A DNA stretch of 64,000 nt from Rugamonas fusca (GCF_014042365.1 NZ_JACEZS010000021.1:41305-105304), one strand, 5' to 3'; shown: positions 1-8,983, numbered from the stretch's first letter. Numbers and translations: made by a program. Notes: generated from the sequence alone by a model not told the origin.

Positions 1-404
1 TGCTCGAACAGGCGGTTCATCCAGATCCAGCCCGTACCGCTCTCGCGGTCGGCGCCTACCGAGGACAGCGCGACCAGCCTGGGCACGTGCGCCGCCACCG
101 CGGCGCGGGCCGTGGTATCGGCAATCAACTCTGCCAGCTCGAACAGGTCTTCACGGCCGTAGTGCTGCGGACAGACGACATAAGCGCCCTGGGCATGATC
201 GAGCGCCCTGGTCATCGCGCCCAGGTCGGTCAGGTCGGCCACGGCGACCTCGGCGCCGCGTTCGGCCCAGAGCCGGCCCCTGGCCGGGTCGCGTACCACG
301 ACGCGCACCGGATGGCCGCAGCGCAACAGGGTATCGGCGGCGGCCGCGCCGGTACGGCCGGTCACGCCGAATACAACGTAAGGAAGGGGGGAGTAAGCAG
401 TCAT
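1..404 (-). CDS. NmrA-like NAD(P)-binding protein (partial, N-terminal part)
   Basis: The 134 visible codons begin MTAYSPLPYVVFGVTGRTG and give a Rossmann fold with the GxxGxxG dinucleotide-binding glycines at about residues 13-19. A second strand follows (PVRVVVRDP), then an acidic turn (VAVADLTD), and then VPRLVALSSVGAD, as in atypical short-chain dehydrogenases of the NmrA/SDR_a5 group. Members bind NADP(H) and act as quinone or nitro reductases or as redox sensors. The C-terminal half runs off the left edge, so the substrate cannot be judged. The gene diverges from a LysR regulator 79 bp away, which is its likely controller. Family confident, function open. Confidence 0.85.
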   Translation of the reverse strand, partial: MTAYSPLPYVVFGVTGRTGAAAADTLLRCGHPVRVVVRDPARGRLWAERGAEVAVADLTDLGAMTRALDHAQGAYVVCPQHYGREDLFELAELIADTTARAAVAAHVPRLVALSSVGADRESGTGWIWMNRLFE

Positions 405-483
405 GAAAAATCTCCTGTTCAGATGAATCCGAATGGTGCATGATCGCTCGACTTACATAAATGGCATGAAAGTCATAATCAAC

Positions 484-1404
484 ATGCACCAAGTGGATTT
501 GTCCGCAGTCGACCTTAATCTGTTGAAGCTGTTTGAAGCGCTGGTGCGCGAGCGCAGCGTCACCCAGGCGGGCCTGCGGCTGGGCTTGAGCCAGCCGGCC
601 GCCAGCCGCGCGCTGGGGCGACTGCGCGCCATGCTCGGTGATCGCCTGATGGTGCGCGGCAAGCTTGGCCTGGAACTGACGCCGCGCGGTGAAGCGCTGG
701 CAGGGCCGGTGACCAGGCTGCTCGATGATGCCCGCGGCATCGTCTCGCCTGCCGTGTTCGATCCCGCCTCCGCGGCGGGGCGCTTCACGATTGCCGCCCA
801 CGACCACCTGAGCCTGGTGGTGCTGGCTGGCCTGATCGCCCGCTTCGAACGCCATGCGCCTGCGCTCAGCCTCCATATCGCCCAACCTGTGGGAGACAAC
901 GTGCGGCTGATCGAACAGGGTGGGGCCGATCTGGCGCTGGGCATTTTCGATGCGCTGCCGGGCAGTTTCCATCGGCGCGGCCTGTACACCGACAATTTTG
1001 TGTGCGTGCTCAGGTCCGGTCACCCCGCCGTGGCGGATGGACTCAGCCTGGAGCGTTATGTGGCCTTGCGCCACGTCGCTGTGACCATCTCCGGCGTGGG
1101 CGCCAGTGCGGTCGACGTCGCGCTCTCGGCAGCGGGTCGCACTCGCCACGTGGCGCTGCGCGTACCCCACTTCCTTGCCGGTGCGATGCTGGTGGCCGAC
1201 AGCGACATGGTGCTCACGCTGCCAGGCCGTCTGGCGCGCCTGCTGGCGCAACGGCTGCCGCTCGTGTGCATGGCGCTGCCGCTCCAGGTGGCTCCCTTGT
1301 CGCCGGCCATGATCTGGCACGCGCGTTGCCATGGCGATGCTGCCCATGCGTGGGTGCGGCAACAGCTTGCCGATGTGGTTGCCTCGTTCAATACGGCTGG
1401 CTAA
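484..1404 (+). CDS. LysR-family transcriptional regulator
   Basis: A 306-residue LysR protein. The winged helix-turn-helix is at residues 5-65 (VDLNLLKLFEALVRERSVTQ, then LGLSQPAASRALGRLR). It is followed by a periplasmic-binding-protein-like effector domain. The start at 484 puts the usual 5-10 residues before LNLLK; an in-frame ATG at 466 is possible, but neither has a clear ribosome site. A small dyad, GACTT-N15-AAGTC at 450-474, lies over the start region and may be an operator. The gene diverges from the NmrA-like gene, the classical layout for a LysR regulator and its target. The effector is unknown. Confidence 0.88.
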   Translation: MHQVDLSAVDLNLLKLFEALVRERSVTQAGLRLGLSQPAASRALGRLRAMLGDRLMVRGKLGLELTPRGEALAGPVTRLLDDARGIVSPAVFDPASAAGRFTIAAHDHLSLVVLAGLIARFERHAPALSLHIAQPVGDNVRLIEQGGADLALGIFDALPGSFHRRGLYTDNFVCVLRSGHPAVADGLSLERYVALRHVAVTISGVGASAVDVALSAAGRTRHVALRVPHFLAGAMLVADSDMVLTLPGRLARLLAQRLPLVCMALPLQVAPLSPAMIWHARCHGDAAHAWVRQQLADVVASFNTAG

Positions 1405-1460
1405 TGCCGGCTATGCCATCGCCTGCATCGCGCGCGATGGTGCCGCATGCCGGCTGGTCG

Positions 1461-1823
1461 TCAGTTGCGCCGTTCGACAATGACGTAGTGCTTCCTGATC
1501 GGCTCCACCACTTCGAATACTCCCTTGAAGCCGGCGGGGATCACCAGCGCGTCGCCGGGGCCGGCTTCGGCGGCGTGGCCTTGTTCATCGATGACGCGGC
1601 AGCGGCCTTCCAGCACGTAAAAGTATTCATCCTTGTCCTGGGCGAAGGCGATACGCCAGCTGCCTGGCTCGCACGCCCATACGCCGGCACTGACGTCGCC
1701 GCTGGCGCTGGTGAAGTGGTTCCAGGTGGTGCGCTGCGGCTTGCCGTGCAACCTGCGCTCTGCGCGTGGGTAGTCGTATTCGGGCGTGGGCGATTGCTGG
1801 CGGAATGCGGTGATGGCTGGCAT
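1461..1823 (-). CDS. Cupin-domain protein (EutQ/DUF861 type)
   Basis: A 120-residue single-domain cupin. The conserved half-barrel contains GDVSAGVWACEPGSWRI, then KDEYFYVLEGRCRVID, then GPGDALVIPAGFKGVFEVVEP. These are cupin motifs 1 and 2, although the metal-binding histidines are largely replaced: motif 1 has DEYFYVLEG with no HxH. This matches the cupin_3 (DUF861) group, which includes the ureidoglycine aminohydrolase cupin and EutQ. Many members are small uncharacterised proteins. The start at MPAITAF is chosen because the frame upstream has no coding character. It converges with the LysR gene and lies downstream of the SDR gene on the same strand, 183 bp away. Confidence 0.75.
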   Translation of the reverse strand: MPAITAFRQQSPTPEYDYPRAERRLHGKPQRTTWNHFTSASGDVSAGVWACEPGSWRIAFAQDKDEYFYVLEGRCRVIDEQGHAAEAGPGDALVIPAGFKGVFEVVEPIRKHYVIVERRN

Positions 1824-2006
1824 GGTCGTGGATGACTGGTTGCTGGAGGCGCGATTATATGCCGCATCCCGCGTCAATCTGAACTGGCGGGCGCGGCATG
1901 CGCGCGGGCAGGGCGGCCGTGCGCCCCTCAGGCGAGCGCCGCCGCGCTCCCCGCCTGGCGGCGCCACGCCAGCCGCACCTGGCCGGGGCCGCCACGCCAC
2001 TGGTCA

Positions 2007-2750
2007 TCAGGCCGCAAAGCCGCCGTCGATGAGCAGGTCCGCGCCCGTGACGAAGCCCGCTTCCGGGCCGGCCAGGTAGGCCACCATGGCGGCCACTTCA
2101 TCGGCGTGGCCATGACGGGGCAGCGCCATCAGGCCATGCAGCGCGGTGGCGAAATCCCCGTGGGCCGGATTCATGTCGGTGTCGACCGGGCCGGGCGCGA
2201 CGTTGTTGATGGTGATATTGCGGCTGCCCAGGTCGCGTGCCAGGCCTTTCACCAGCCCGGTCAGCGCCGCCTTGCTCATGGCGTACACGGCGCCGCCGGC
2301 GAAGGGCATGCGCTGCGCGTTGGTGCTGCCGATGTTGATGATGCGGCCTCCTTCGCGCATGTGGGCGGCGGCCGCCTTGGCGGCGACGAACACGGAACGC
2401 ACGTTGACGGCGACAGTCTGGTCGAAGTCCTCCAGCGCGTACTCGTGCAGCGGGCCCATACGCAGCACCCCGGCGCTGTTGACCAGGATGTCGAGCCGGC
2501 CAAAGCGCGCCGCCACGCTGTCGATGGCGCCGGTGAGCGCGGCGGCGTCCGCGGCGTCGGCGTGGATGGCCAGGGCCGTGCCGCCGGCCGCTTCGATGTC
2601 GGCCGCCAAAGCGTGGGCGGCGCTGGCCGAGGCCGCGTAGCCGATGGCCACTGTGGCCCCTGCGCGGGCCAGGCGGCGGGCCGTCGCCGCGCCGATGCCG
2701 CGCGAGCCGCCGTTGATGAAGGCAACTTTGCCGTTGAGATCGGAGTTCAT
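2007..2750 (-). CDS. SDR-family oxidoreductase (FabG-like)
   Basis: A 247-residue classical short-chain dehydrogenase/reductase of full length. The cofactor motif GGSRGIG is at residues 14-20, NSAG at 91-94, and the catalytic set is Ser142, Tyr156 and Lys160 (YAMSK). The end, GADLLIDGGFAA, is typical of 3-oxoacyl-ACP-reductase-like SDRs. Arg17 in the glycine motif suggests NADP(H). The enzyme would reduce or oxidise a carbonyl or hydroxyl group on an unknown substrate. It diverges from a LysR gene 113 bp away, a common regulator/SDR pair in Burkholderiales. Confidence 0.9.
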   Translation of the reverse strand: MNSDLNGKVAFINGGSRGIGAATARRLARAGATVAIGYAASASAAHALAADIEAAGGTALAIHADAADAAALTGAIDSVAARFGRLDILVNSAGVLRMGPLHEYALEDFDQTVAVNVRSVFVAAKAAAAHMREGGRIINIGSTNAQRMPFAGGAVYAMSKAALTGLVKGLARDLGSRNITINNVAPGPVDTDMNPAHGDFATALHGLMALPRHGHADEVAAMVAYLAGPEAGFVTGADLLIDGGFAA

Positions 2751-2863
2751 GGTGGGTTTCCTTTCGAATCGGTGGATGGTGTCGCCAGTATGGTCTGGGC
2801 CGGCTTGTCACGGTAGACGGTAATTGGCAGCGACAGTTTCAACCGCTGGTATAAAATGACGCC

Positions 2864-3793
2864 ATGTCCACCGAACTTGCCAGCCACCTCGATGCCTTTG
2901 TCACCTCCGCCGACGAGGGCAGTTTTTCCGCAGCCGCGCGTCGCCTGGGGCACACGCCGGCCGCCGCCAGCAAGAGCGTGGCGCAGCTGGAGAACCGGCT
3001 CGGCGTGCGCCTGTTCCAGCGCAGCACCCGCAGCCTGGCGTTGACCACGGACGGCGAACGGCTCTATGCGCAGGTGCGCCTGCCCTGGCGCGAGATCGGC
3101 GACGCCCTGACCGACTTGCATCAAGGGGCAGGCAAGCCGGCCGGCTCCCTGAAAGTGTCGCTGGCGCACACGGTGGGGCGCGATTATGTGCTGCCTTTGC
3201 TGGCCGGCTTCGCGGCCAGCTACCCCGATGTCGTGCTGGACTTGCGCTTCGATAACCGCCAGGTGGACCTGGTCGCGGAAGGCTTCGATGTCGCCATCGG
3301 CGGCGGCATCGAGCTGACCGAGGGCCTGGTCGCGCGCGAGTTGGCCCGCGTGCGCATCGTGCTGGCCGCTGCGCCCGGCTACCTGCGCGCCTACCCGGCG
3401 CCCGCCGATCCGGGCGGGCTGGCCAGGCATGGCGGCTTGCTGCGCCGCTCGCTGGCCACCGGGCGGGTGTTGCCCTGGACCTTGCGCAACCGCGCGGGCC
3501 AGGAAATGGTGGCCAGCGTGCGCCCCGTCGCCGTGCTCGATGATCCGGAAGCCATCGCGCGCGCGGCCGCCTGCGGCATGGGGATGGCGATGCTGCCCAT
3601 GCCGCATGCGCTGCCCTTGCTCGACAGCGGCGCGCTGGTGCAGGTGCTGCCCGACTGGTACGCCGAGGCCAAGCCCTTGTCCATTTACTATTCCAGCCGC
3701 AAGCTGGTGCCGGCCAAGGTGCGCGTATTCGTTGACCACGTGCTGGCCCGGTTCCGCGCCAGCGGGCATCCGGCCCGGTTCAACCCGTCCTGA
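2864..3793 (+). CDS. LysR-family transcriptional regulator
   Basis: A 309-residue LysR regulator of the DhcR/AaeR-like branch. The HTH spans residues 3-62 (ELASHLDAFVTSADEGSFS, then AAASKSVAQLENRLGVRLFQ). The linker and effector domain start at about residue 90 (GSLKVSLAHTVGRDYVLPLL). The ATG at 2864 fits the family start exactly. A TTGGCA hexamer (2824-2829) and an AT-rich TATAAA (2850-2855) lie upstream but are 20 bp apart, so the promoter is only tentative. It is divergent from the SDR gene and is probably its regulator. Confidence 0.9.
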   Translation: MSTELASHLDAFVTSADEGSFSAAARRLGHTPAAASKSVAQLENRLGVRLFQRSTRSLALTTDGERLYAQVRLPWREIGDALTDLHQGAGKPAGSLKVSLAHTVGRDYVLPLLAGFAASYPDVVLDLRFDNRQVDLVAEGFDVAIGGGIELTEGLVARELARVRIVLAAAPGYLRAYPAPADPGGLARHGGLLRRSLATGRVLPWTLRNRAGQEMVASVRPVAVLDDPEAIARAAACGMGMAMLPMPHALPLLDSGALVQVLPDWYAEAKPLSIYYSSRKLVPAKVRVFVDHVLARFRASGHPARFNPS

Positions 3794-3951
3794 GCGGCCG
3801 CCCGGGACGGGCCCGGTTCGACAAGTCCGGGCGGACCGCCCGTGGCTGCCCGCCCGGCCGGCGCCGGGCCCGGGGGGAGGGCGGCAAGGTGCCCGTCCAT
3901 GCGCCGCGGCACGGAATTGTGGCAAAAATATCGGCCCGTCTGCTGTTATAT

Positions 3952-3965
3952 GTCTTATATAAGAC
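3952..3965. promoter_or_regulatory. Palindromic operator upstream of acnB
   Basis: The perfect 14-bp palindrome GTCTTATATAAGAC lies 82 bp before the acnB start, at the -35 position relative to a TACAAT hexamer (3975-3980). It is an AT-rich island in GC-rich surroundings. The layout suits a dimeric repressor that blocks RNA polymerase. I cannot name the regulator; a GntR-family protein is a guess. The rest of the 3794-4046 gap is GC-rich with possible hairpins and no gene. Confidence 0.6.
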
Positions 3966-4046
3966 TGGTTGAGGTACAATAGCGCGTAGTACCGGCGGTC
4001 GATGTTCCGCTTTTTCCGCAATCTATCCTGACTGAGAGATTTTTTC

Positions 4047-6638
4047 ATGCTAGCTGCCTACCGCAACCAAGTCGCCGAGCGCGCATCCCTTGGCATCCCT
4101 CCGCTGCCGCTGACCGCGGCCCAGACCACGGACCTGGTCGAACTCCTGAAGAATCCGCCAGCAGGTGAGGAACAATTCCTGGTCGAGCTGATCACCAACC
4201 GCGTGCCGGCCGGCGTGGACGACGCCGCCAAGGTCAAGTGCGCCTTCCTGGCCGCCGTCGCCAAGGGCACGGAAAGCTCGCCGCTGGTGTCGCGCGAACT
4301 GGCGACCCGCCTGCTGGGCACGATGCTGGGCGGCTTCAACATCAAGCCCATGATCGACCTGCTGGACGACGCCGTGGTTGGCGCCATGGCCGCCGAAGGC
4401 CTGAAGAAGACCCTGCTGATGTTCGACTACTTCCACGATGTGAAAGAGCTGGCCGACAAGGGCAGCGCCCGCGCCAAGGAAGTGCTGCAATCGTGGGCCG
4501 ATGCCGAGTGGTTCACCTCGCGTCCCGAAGTGCCGCAAAGCCTGACCCTGACCGTGTTCAAGGTCTCCGGCGAAACCAACACCGACGACCTGTCGCCGGC
4601 ACCGGACGCCACCACCCGTCCCGACATCCCGCTGCACGCGCTGGCGATGCTGAAGAACCCACGTCCCGGCATCAATCCGGACGTGCCAGGCTCGGTCGGC
4701 CCGATCAAGCAGATCGAAGCGCTGAAAGCCAAGGGCAACCTGGTCGCCTACGTGGGCGACGTGGTGGGCACCGGCTCGTCGCGTAAATCGGCCACCAACT
4801 CGGTGCTGTGGTTCACGGGCGAAGACATTCCTTTCATCCCCAACAAGCGTTTCGGCGGCGTGTGCCTGGGCGCCAAGATCGCTCCGATCTTCTACAACAC
4901 GATGGAAGATGCCGGCGCGCTGCCGATCGAGCTGGACGTGTCGCAAATGGAAATGGGCGACGTGGTCGAGCTGCGTCCATACGAAGGCAAGGCCCTGAAG
5001 AACGGCGCCGTGATCGCCGAGTTCAAGGTCAAGTCCGACGTGCTGTTCGACGAAGTGCGCGCCGGCGGCCGTATTCCGCTGATCATCGGCCGCGGCCTGA
5101 CGGCCAAGGCGCGTGAAGCGCTGGGCCTGGCCCCATCGACCCTGTTCCGCCTGCCGCAGAACCCGGCCGATACCGGCCGTGGCTACTCGCTGGCCCAGAA
5201 GATGGTCGGCCGCGCTTGCGGCATGCCAGAAGGCCAGGGCATCCGTCCAGGCACTTACTGCGAACCGAAGATGACCACCGTGGGCTCGCAGGACACCACC
5301 GGCCCGATGACCCGCGACGAGCTGAAAGACCTGGCTTGCCTGGGCTTCTCGGCCGACATGGTGATGCAGTCGTTCTGCCACACGGCAGCCTATCCGAAGA
5401 TCGTGGACGTCAAGACCCACCGCGAACTGCCAGCGTTCATCGAGAACCGTGGCGGCGTGGCCCTGCGTCCGGGCGACGGCGTGATCCACTCGTGGCTGAA
5501 CCGCCTGCTGCTGCCTGACACCGTCGGCACCGGCGGCGACTCGCACACCCGTTTCCCGATCGGTATCTCGTTCCCGGCCGGCTCGGGCCTGGTGGCCTTC
5601 GCCGCCGCCACCGGCGTGATGCCGCTGGACATGCCGGAATCCGTGCTGGTGCGCTTCAAGGGCAAGATGCAGCCTGGCGTGACCCTGCGTGACCTGGTCA
5701 ACGCGATTCCGCTGTACGCCATCCGCCAGGGTCTGCTGACCGTGGACAAGAAAGGCAAGAAGAACATCTTCTCCGGCCGCATCCTGGAAATCGAAGGCTT
5801 GCCAGACCTGAAAGTGGAACAGGCATTCGAGCTGTCGGACGCCTCGGCTGAGCGTTCGGCCGCCGGTTGCACCGTGCACCTGGACAAGGCACCGATCATC
5901 GAGTACATGAACTCGAACATCACGCTGATGAAATGGATGATCGCCACCGGCTACCAGGACAAGCGCACGCTGGAACGCCGCATCAAGGCCATGGAAGCCT
6001 GGCTGGCCAAGCCGGAACTGCTGTCGCCGGACGCGGACGCCGAATACGCTGCCGTGATCGAGATCGACCTGGCCGACATCCACGAGCCTATCGTTGCTTG
6101 CCCGAACGACCCGGATGACGTGAAGACCCTGTCGGAAGTCGCTGGCGCCAAGATCGACGACGTGTTCGTCGGTTCCTGCATGACCAACATCGGCCACTTC
6201 CGCGCCGCTTCGAAGGTCCTGGAAGGCAAGTCGGACATCCCGGTCCGCCTGTGGATCGCGCCACCGACCAAGATGGACGCGCAAGTGCTGACGGCCGAAG
6301 GCCACTACGGCACGCTGGGCCGCACCGGCGCCCGCATGGAAATGCCGGGCTGCTCGCTGTGCATGGGCAACCAGGCGCAGATCCGCAAGGGCGCCACCGT
6401 GATGTCGACCTCGACCCGTAACTTCCCGAACCGCCTGGGCCTGGACACCAATGTGTACCTGGGTTCGGCCGAACTGGCGGCCGTGTGCTCGGCGCTGGGC
6501 CGCATCCCGACCAAGGAAGAGTACATGTCGCAGATCGGCGTGCTCGACAAGAGCGCTGACCAGATCTACCGCTACATGAACTTCGACCAGATCGAAGAGT
6601 TCCGTTCGGTGGCCGACAAGGTGGAAGTCGGTGCCTGA
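4047..6638 (+). CDS. acnB: Aconitate hydratase B / 2-methylisocitrate dehydratase
   Basis: An 863-residue AcnB, the same length class as the E. coli enzyme. It interconverts citrate and isocitrate in the TCA cycle, and family members also hydrate 2-methylaconitate in propionate breakdown. It opens with the AcnB-specific HEAT-like helical domain (MLAAYRNQVAERASLGIPP). The swivel domain comes before the catalytic domains, as in AcnB and unlike AcnA. The three [4Fe-4S] cysteines are Cys711 (GSCMTNIG), Cys769 and Cys772 (GCSLCMGN), at almost the E. coli spacing. The gene is monocistronic, with an operator upstream and a strong terminator downstream. Cytoplasmic. Confidence 0.98.
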   Translation: MLAAYRNQVAERASLGIPPLPLTAAQTTDLVELLKNPPAGEEQFLVELITNRVPAGVDDAAKVKCAFLAAVAKGTESSPLVSRELATRLLGTMLGGFNIKPMIDLLDDAVVGAMAAEGLKKTLLMFDYFHDVKELADKGSARAKEVLQSWADAEWFTSRPEVPQSLTLTVFKVSGETNTDDLSPAPDATTRPDIPLHALAMLKNPRPGINPDVPGSVGPIKQIEALKAKGNLVAYVGDVVGTGSSRKSATNSVLWFTGEDIPFIPNKRFGGVCLGAKIAPIFYNTMEDAGALPIELDVSQMEMGDVVELRPYEGKALKNGAVIAEFKVKSDVLFDEVRAGGRIPLIIGRGLTAKAREALGLAPSTLFRLPQNPADTGRGYSLAQKMVGRACGMPEGQGIRPGTYCEPKMTTVGSQDTTGPMTRDELKDLACLGFSADMVMQSFCHTAAYPKIVDVKTHRELPAFIENRGGVALRPGDGVIHSWLNRLLLPDTVGTGGDSHTRFPIGISFPAGSGLVAFAAATGVMPLDMPESVLVRFKGKMQPGVTLRDLVNAIPLYAIRQGLLTVDKKGKKNIFSGRILEIEGLPDLKVEQAFELSDASAERSAAGCTVHLDKAPIIEYMNSNITLMKWMIATGYQDKRTLERRIKAMEAWLAKPELLSPDADAEYAAVIEIDLADIHEPIVACPNDPDDVKTLSEVAGAKIDDVFVGSCMTNIGHFRAASKVLEGKSDIPVRLWIAPPTKMDAQVLTAEGHYGTLGRTGARMEMPGCSLCMGNQAQIRKGATVMSTSTRNFPNRLGLDTNVYLGSAELAAVCSALGRIPTKEEYMSQIGVLDKSADQIYRYMNFDQIEEFRSVADKVEVGA

Positions 6639-6674
6639 GGCACGCTAACGCCAGCGTCGTAGGCTGAGCGGAAC

Positions 6675-6710
6675 CCCGGCAAGTCGGCAACGACTTGCCG
6701 GGTTTTTTTT
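6675..6710 (+). terminator. Rho-independent terminator of acnB
   Basis: A perfect 12-bp stem (CCCGGCAAGTCG at 6675-6686 with its complement at 6691-6702), a GCAA tetraloop, then eight T residues (6703-6710). It lies 37 bp after the acnB stop and would insulate the PEP-CTERM gene that follows. Confidence 0.95.
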
Positions 6711-6811
6711 ATTGCGCGATGGAGCGGCATCGCGATATCAATGGTAGGTGCTTGGTTGTTAAAATTATTATTTTATATAATAATTATGCTTTAATTTTTA
6801 TTAAGGCTAAT

Positions 6812-7372
6812 ATGACTCTCCGCGCCATTGTCTGTGGGGCACTGTTTGGCATCGCCGGTGTGTGCTCCGCTGCCGACATGACCTATACGTACACGGGAAA
6901 TTTTTTTGAGCATAACGACCTGACGGCCGAGCCGTCGCGCATGGTCGCGCATTTCGTGTTCGATTTTGATCACTCGCCGCAAGCAGCAGACAATATTTAT
7001 GCGATCAAGCGTTGGGATGTCAGTGCGGCTGGATTGTCTTTTAATCAGGCGACGCCTAGTTTCCTGCCACAATTTAAATTCGCCTTCGACGGCAATATGA
7101 ACATTGTGGAATGGTATATGTCGGAGGCGAACACGTCGGGCTGGAGCGCATTTAGCTCTGCGGCGGGGCGCTTTAGCAATGGATACCCGGCCGAAGATTT
7201 CGTCACGCCCTATGTGAACTGGGGGCAGTACGCCAGTGTCCAGGGTAAGCCCGGTGTGTGGACGGCATCGGCCGCGCCGGTCCCTGAGCCGGCCGCCTAT
7301 CTGACGTTAATCGCCGGATTGGCTTGCTTGGCTGGCTTACGGCGCCGCTCCGGCAAGTCCCAGGCGACGTAA
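6812..7372 (+). CDS. PEP-CTERM sorting-domain protein
   Basis: A 186-residue exported protein. It has an N-terminal signal peptide (MTLRAIVCGALFGIAGVCSA, cut after about residue 20). A C-terminal PEP-CTERM tail (VPEPAAYLTLIAGLACLAGL followed by RRRSGK) begins at about residue 154. The exosortase (EpsH/XrtA-type) cleaves and anchors such proteins at the envelope or delivers them to the exopolysaccharide matrix. The middle has no domain I recognise. The ATG at 6812 follows TTAAGG in a very AT-rich leader (6745-6811). Such low GC is unusual here and suggests a separately regulated promoter. It converges with the first MCP gene. Confidence 0.85.
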   Translation: MTLRAIVCGALFGIAGVCSAADMTYTYTGNFFEHNDLTAEPSRMVAHFVFDFDHSPQAADNIYAIKRWDVSAAGLSFNQATPSFLPQFKFAFDGNMNIVEWYMSEANTSGWSAFSSAAGRFSNGYPAEDFVTPYVNWGQYASVQGKPGVWTASAAPVPEPAAYLTLIAGLACLAGLRRRSGKSQAT

Positions 7373-7453
7373 GGGCGTGCATCGCCGGGACCACAGTTAT
7401 CGGATGGTCGCGCGACGTGAGGCGCCTTCCTTGTGCGCCTCGCCCGCGCGGCC

Positions 7454-8983
7454 TCAGCGGCGCAACGCCTCGTGCTCGAGCGCGAACATGAAGCCGCCCC
7501 AGTGGCGGCCGTTCACGTACACCGGCTTGGACACCAGGACAAAAATGTCGCCGATGTCGCGCATATAGGCCTGGAACTGGAACGGGCGCGTGTCGTTGGC
7601 AACCTTGGACAGCATCTCGTTGCCATTGTGGAAGCGCTTGTCGCGGCAGTGGGCCGTGTCGTGCGCCACGTCGCCGGTGGGGCGCTGGCAGTATTTGCTC
7701 ACGTGGGTGGGCGGGTAGACGTCGCCCACCGTGCACATGACGGCCAGGTCGCAACCGGGCACGCTGGCCGCCCATGCGTCGAATAATGGCTGGAACAGTT
7801 TTTCGTAGGCGCCGTCGTAGCTGGTGTGGTATTGCTGCGGATTGGTGCCCGCGATCGGCTGAAAGCGGCGGTCGAACACGTCGTAGCCCTGGTCCACCAG
7901 TTGCTGCAGGCCCCGTTCGCATGCGCGATGGCATTGTTCCAGGCGGGCGATCAGGTGGTCGAACGCTTCTTCGCCCAGGGTGTGCTTGCCCAGTTCGCTC
8001 ATGCCATCTTGCGCCGCCGCCGTCAGCTTGCGCGACATGGCCAGGCAGGTATCCATGGCGCCGGCCATTTCCTGCGACAGCTTGCGCATCTGGCCCACGT
8101 TCTCCGTGATGGTGTCGTTGTTGGTCGAGACAGTGTCCACGATACCGCGGATGGCGTCGATCTCGCGCGACACGCGCGCGCTGCTGCCGGCGAATTCATC
8201 GAGCTGGCGCGTGGTGCTGCCCATCACGCCGCAGGTCTGGCTGATGTTGTCCGTGATTGCGGCCGCCACGTCCGACGTGTGCTGTGAGTGCTGCTGGATG
8301 GCTTGCACCTGGCGCGTGACGGAGTCGGCCAGCGCGCGCGTTCGCGCCGCCAGCGTGCGCACCTCGGCCGCTACCACGGCGAAGCCGCGCCCCATCTCGC
8401 CGGCGCGGGCGGCCTCGATCGAGGCGTTGATCGAGAGCAGGTTGGTTTGTTGCGAAATGCCGGAGATCTGGTCCATCAGGCCCAGCGTGGAACTGGTGCC
8501 CTCGAGCAGCTTGCCTATGTTGGCATGAAAGGTCTGCATCACGTCGGCCGCTTCGCGCGCCTTGTCGTTGGCGGCAGCCACGTCGGCGCGGGTGGTGGCC
8601 ATGCCGTTGGCCAGTTCGGTGGCATAGCCGGCGATATGGTTGATGCTCGACTGGACTTGCTGCACCTCGGCCGACGATTGCGCCGTCAGTGTGTAGATAT
8701 GGCTGGTCAGGTCTTGCTGGCGCTGGGAGTGCTCGCTGGCGGACTTGATCTGCTTGCCGATATGGGCCGCTTCCACCGACATGCCAATGTTATGGCCGCG
8801 CACCAGGCGCATCACCGGTTGCAGCAGGCCGCCGCTGTGATCTTGTCCCAGCCGCAGCAAGGCGACCCCGGCCACCGCGTAGCCGAGCGCCCACCAGGGG
8901 GCTCCGGAAGTCGTGAGCAGGGCTGCGCCGCCCAGCACCAGTAAGCCTTGGGCCGCCATGGGTTTGATCGTGAATTTGTTCAT
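7454..8983 (-). CDS. Methyl-accepting chemotaxis protein with C-terminal sensor-like domain
   Basis: A 509-residue MCP with an unusual order. A short membrane hairpin at residues 9-45 (AAQGLLVLGGAALL, then WWALGYAVAGVALLRLG) has almost no periplasmic part. The cytoplasmic signalling domain follows (about 65-310), with the hairpin tip at QISGISQQTNLLSINASIEA. A further domain (about 330-509) carries Cys/His-rich segments (ECHRACE-like and YCQRPTGD) and ends with VYVNGRHWGGFMFAL. That tail resembles the Cache/PAS-like C-terminal module of some other MCPs and would sense a cytoplasmic signal. No HAMP domain is visible. The start MNKFTIKP is preferred over an upstream start that lacks coding character. 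Confidence 0.85.
   Translation of the reverse strand: MNKFTIKPMAAQGLLVLGGAALLTTSGAPWWALGYAVAGVALLRLGQDHSGGLLQPVMRLVRGHNIGMSVEAAHIGKQIKSASEHSQRQQDLTSHIYTLTAQSSAEVQQVQSSINHIAGYATELANGMATTRADVAAANDKAREAADVMQTFHANIGKLLEGTSSTLGLMDQISGISQQTNLLSINASIEAARAGEMGRGFAVVAAEVRTLAARTRALADSVTRQVQAIQQHSQHTSDVAAAITDNISQTCGVMGSTTRQLDEFAGSSARVSREIDAIRGIVDTVSTNNDTITENVGQMRKLSQEMAGAMDTCLAMSRKLTAAAQDGMSELGKHTLGEEAFDHLIARLEQCHRACERGLQQLVDQGYDVFDRRFQPIAGTNPQQYHTSYDGAYEKLFQPLFDAWAASVPGCDLAVMCTVGDVYPPTHVSKYCQRPTGDVAHDTAHCRDKRFHNGNEMLSKVANDTRPFQFQAYMRDIGDIFVLVSKPVYVNGRHWGGFMFALEHEALRR

Noticed and set aside
4050..6305. Long open frame antisense to acnB
   Set aside because: Composition is a shadow of the AcnB coding frame; no domains, and AcnB itself is unambiguous.
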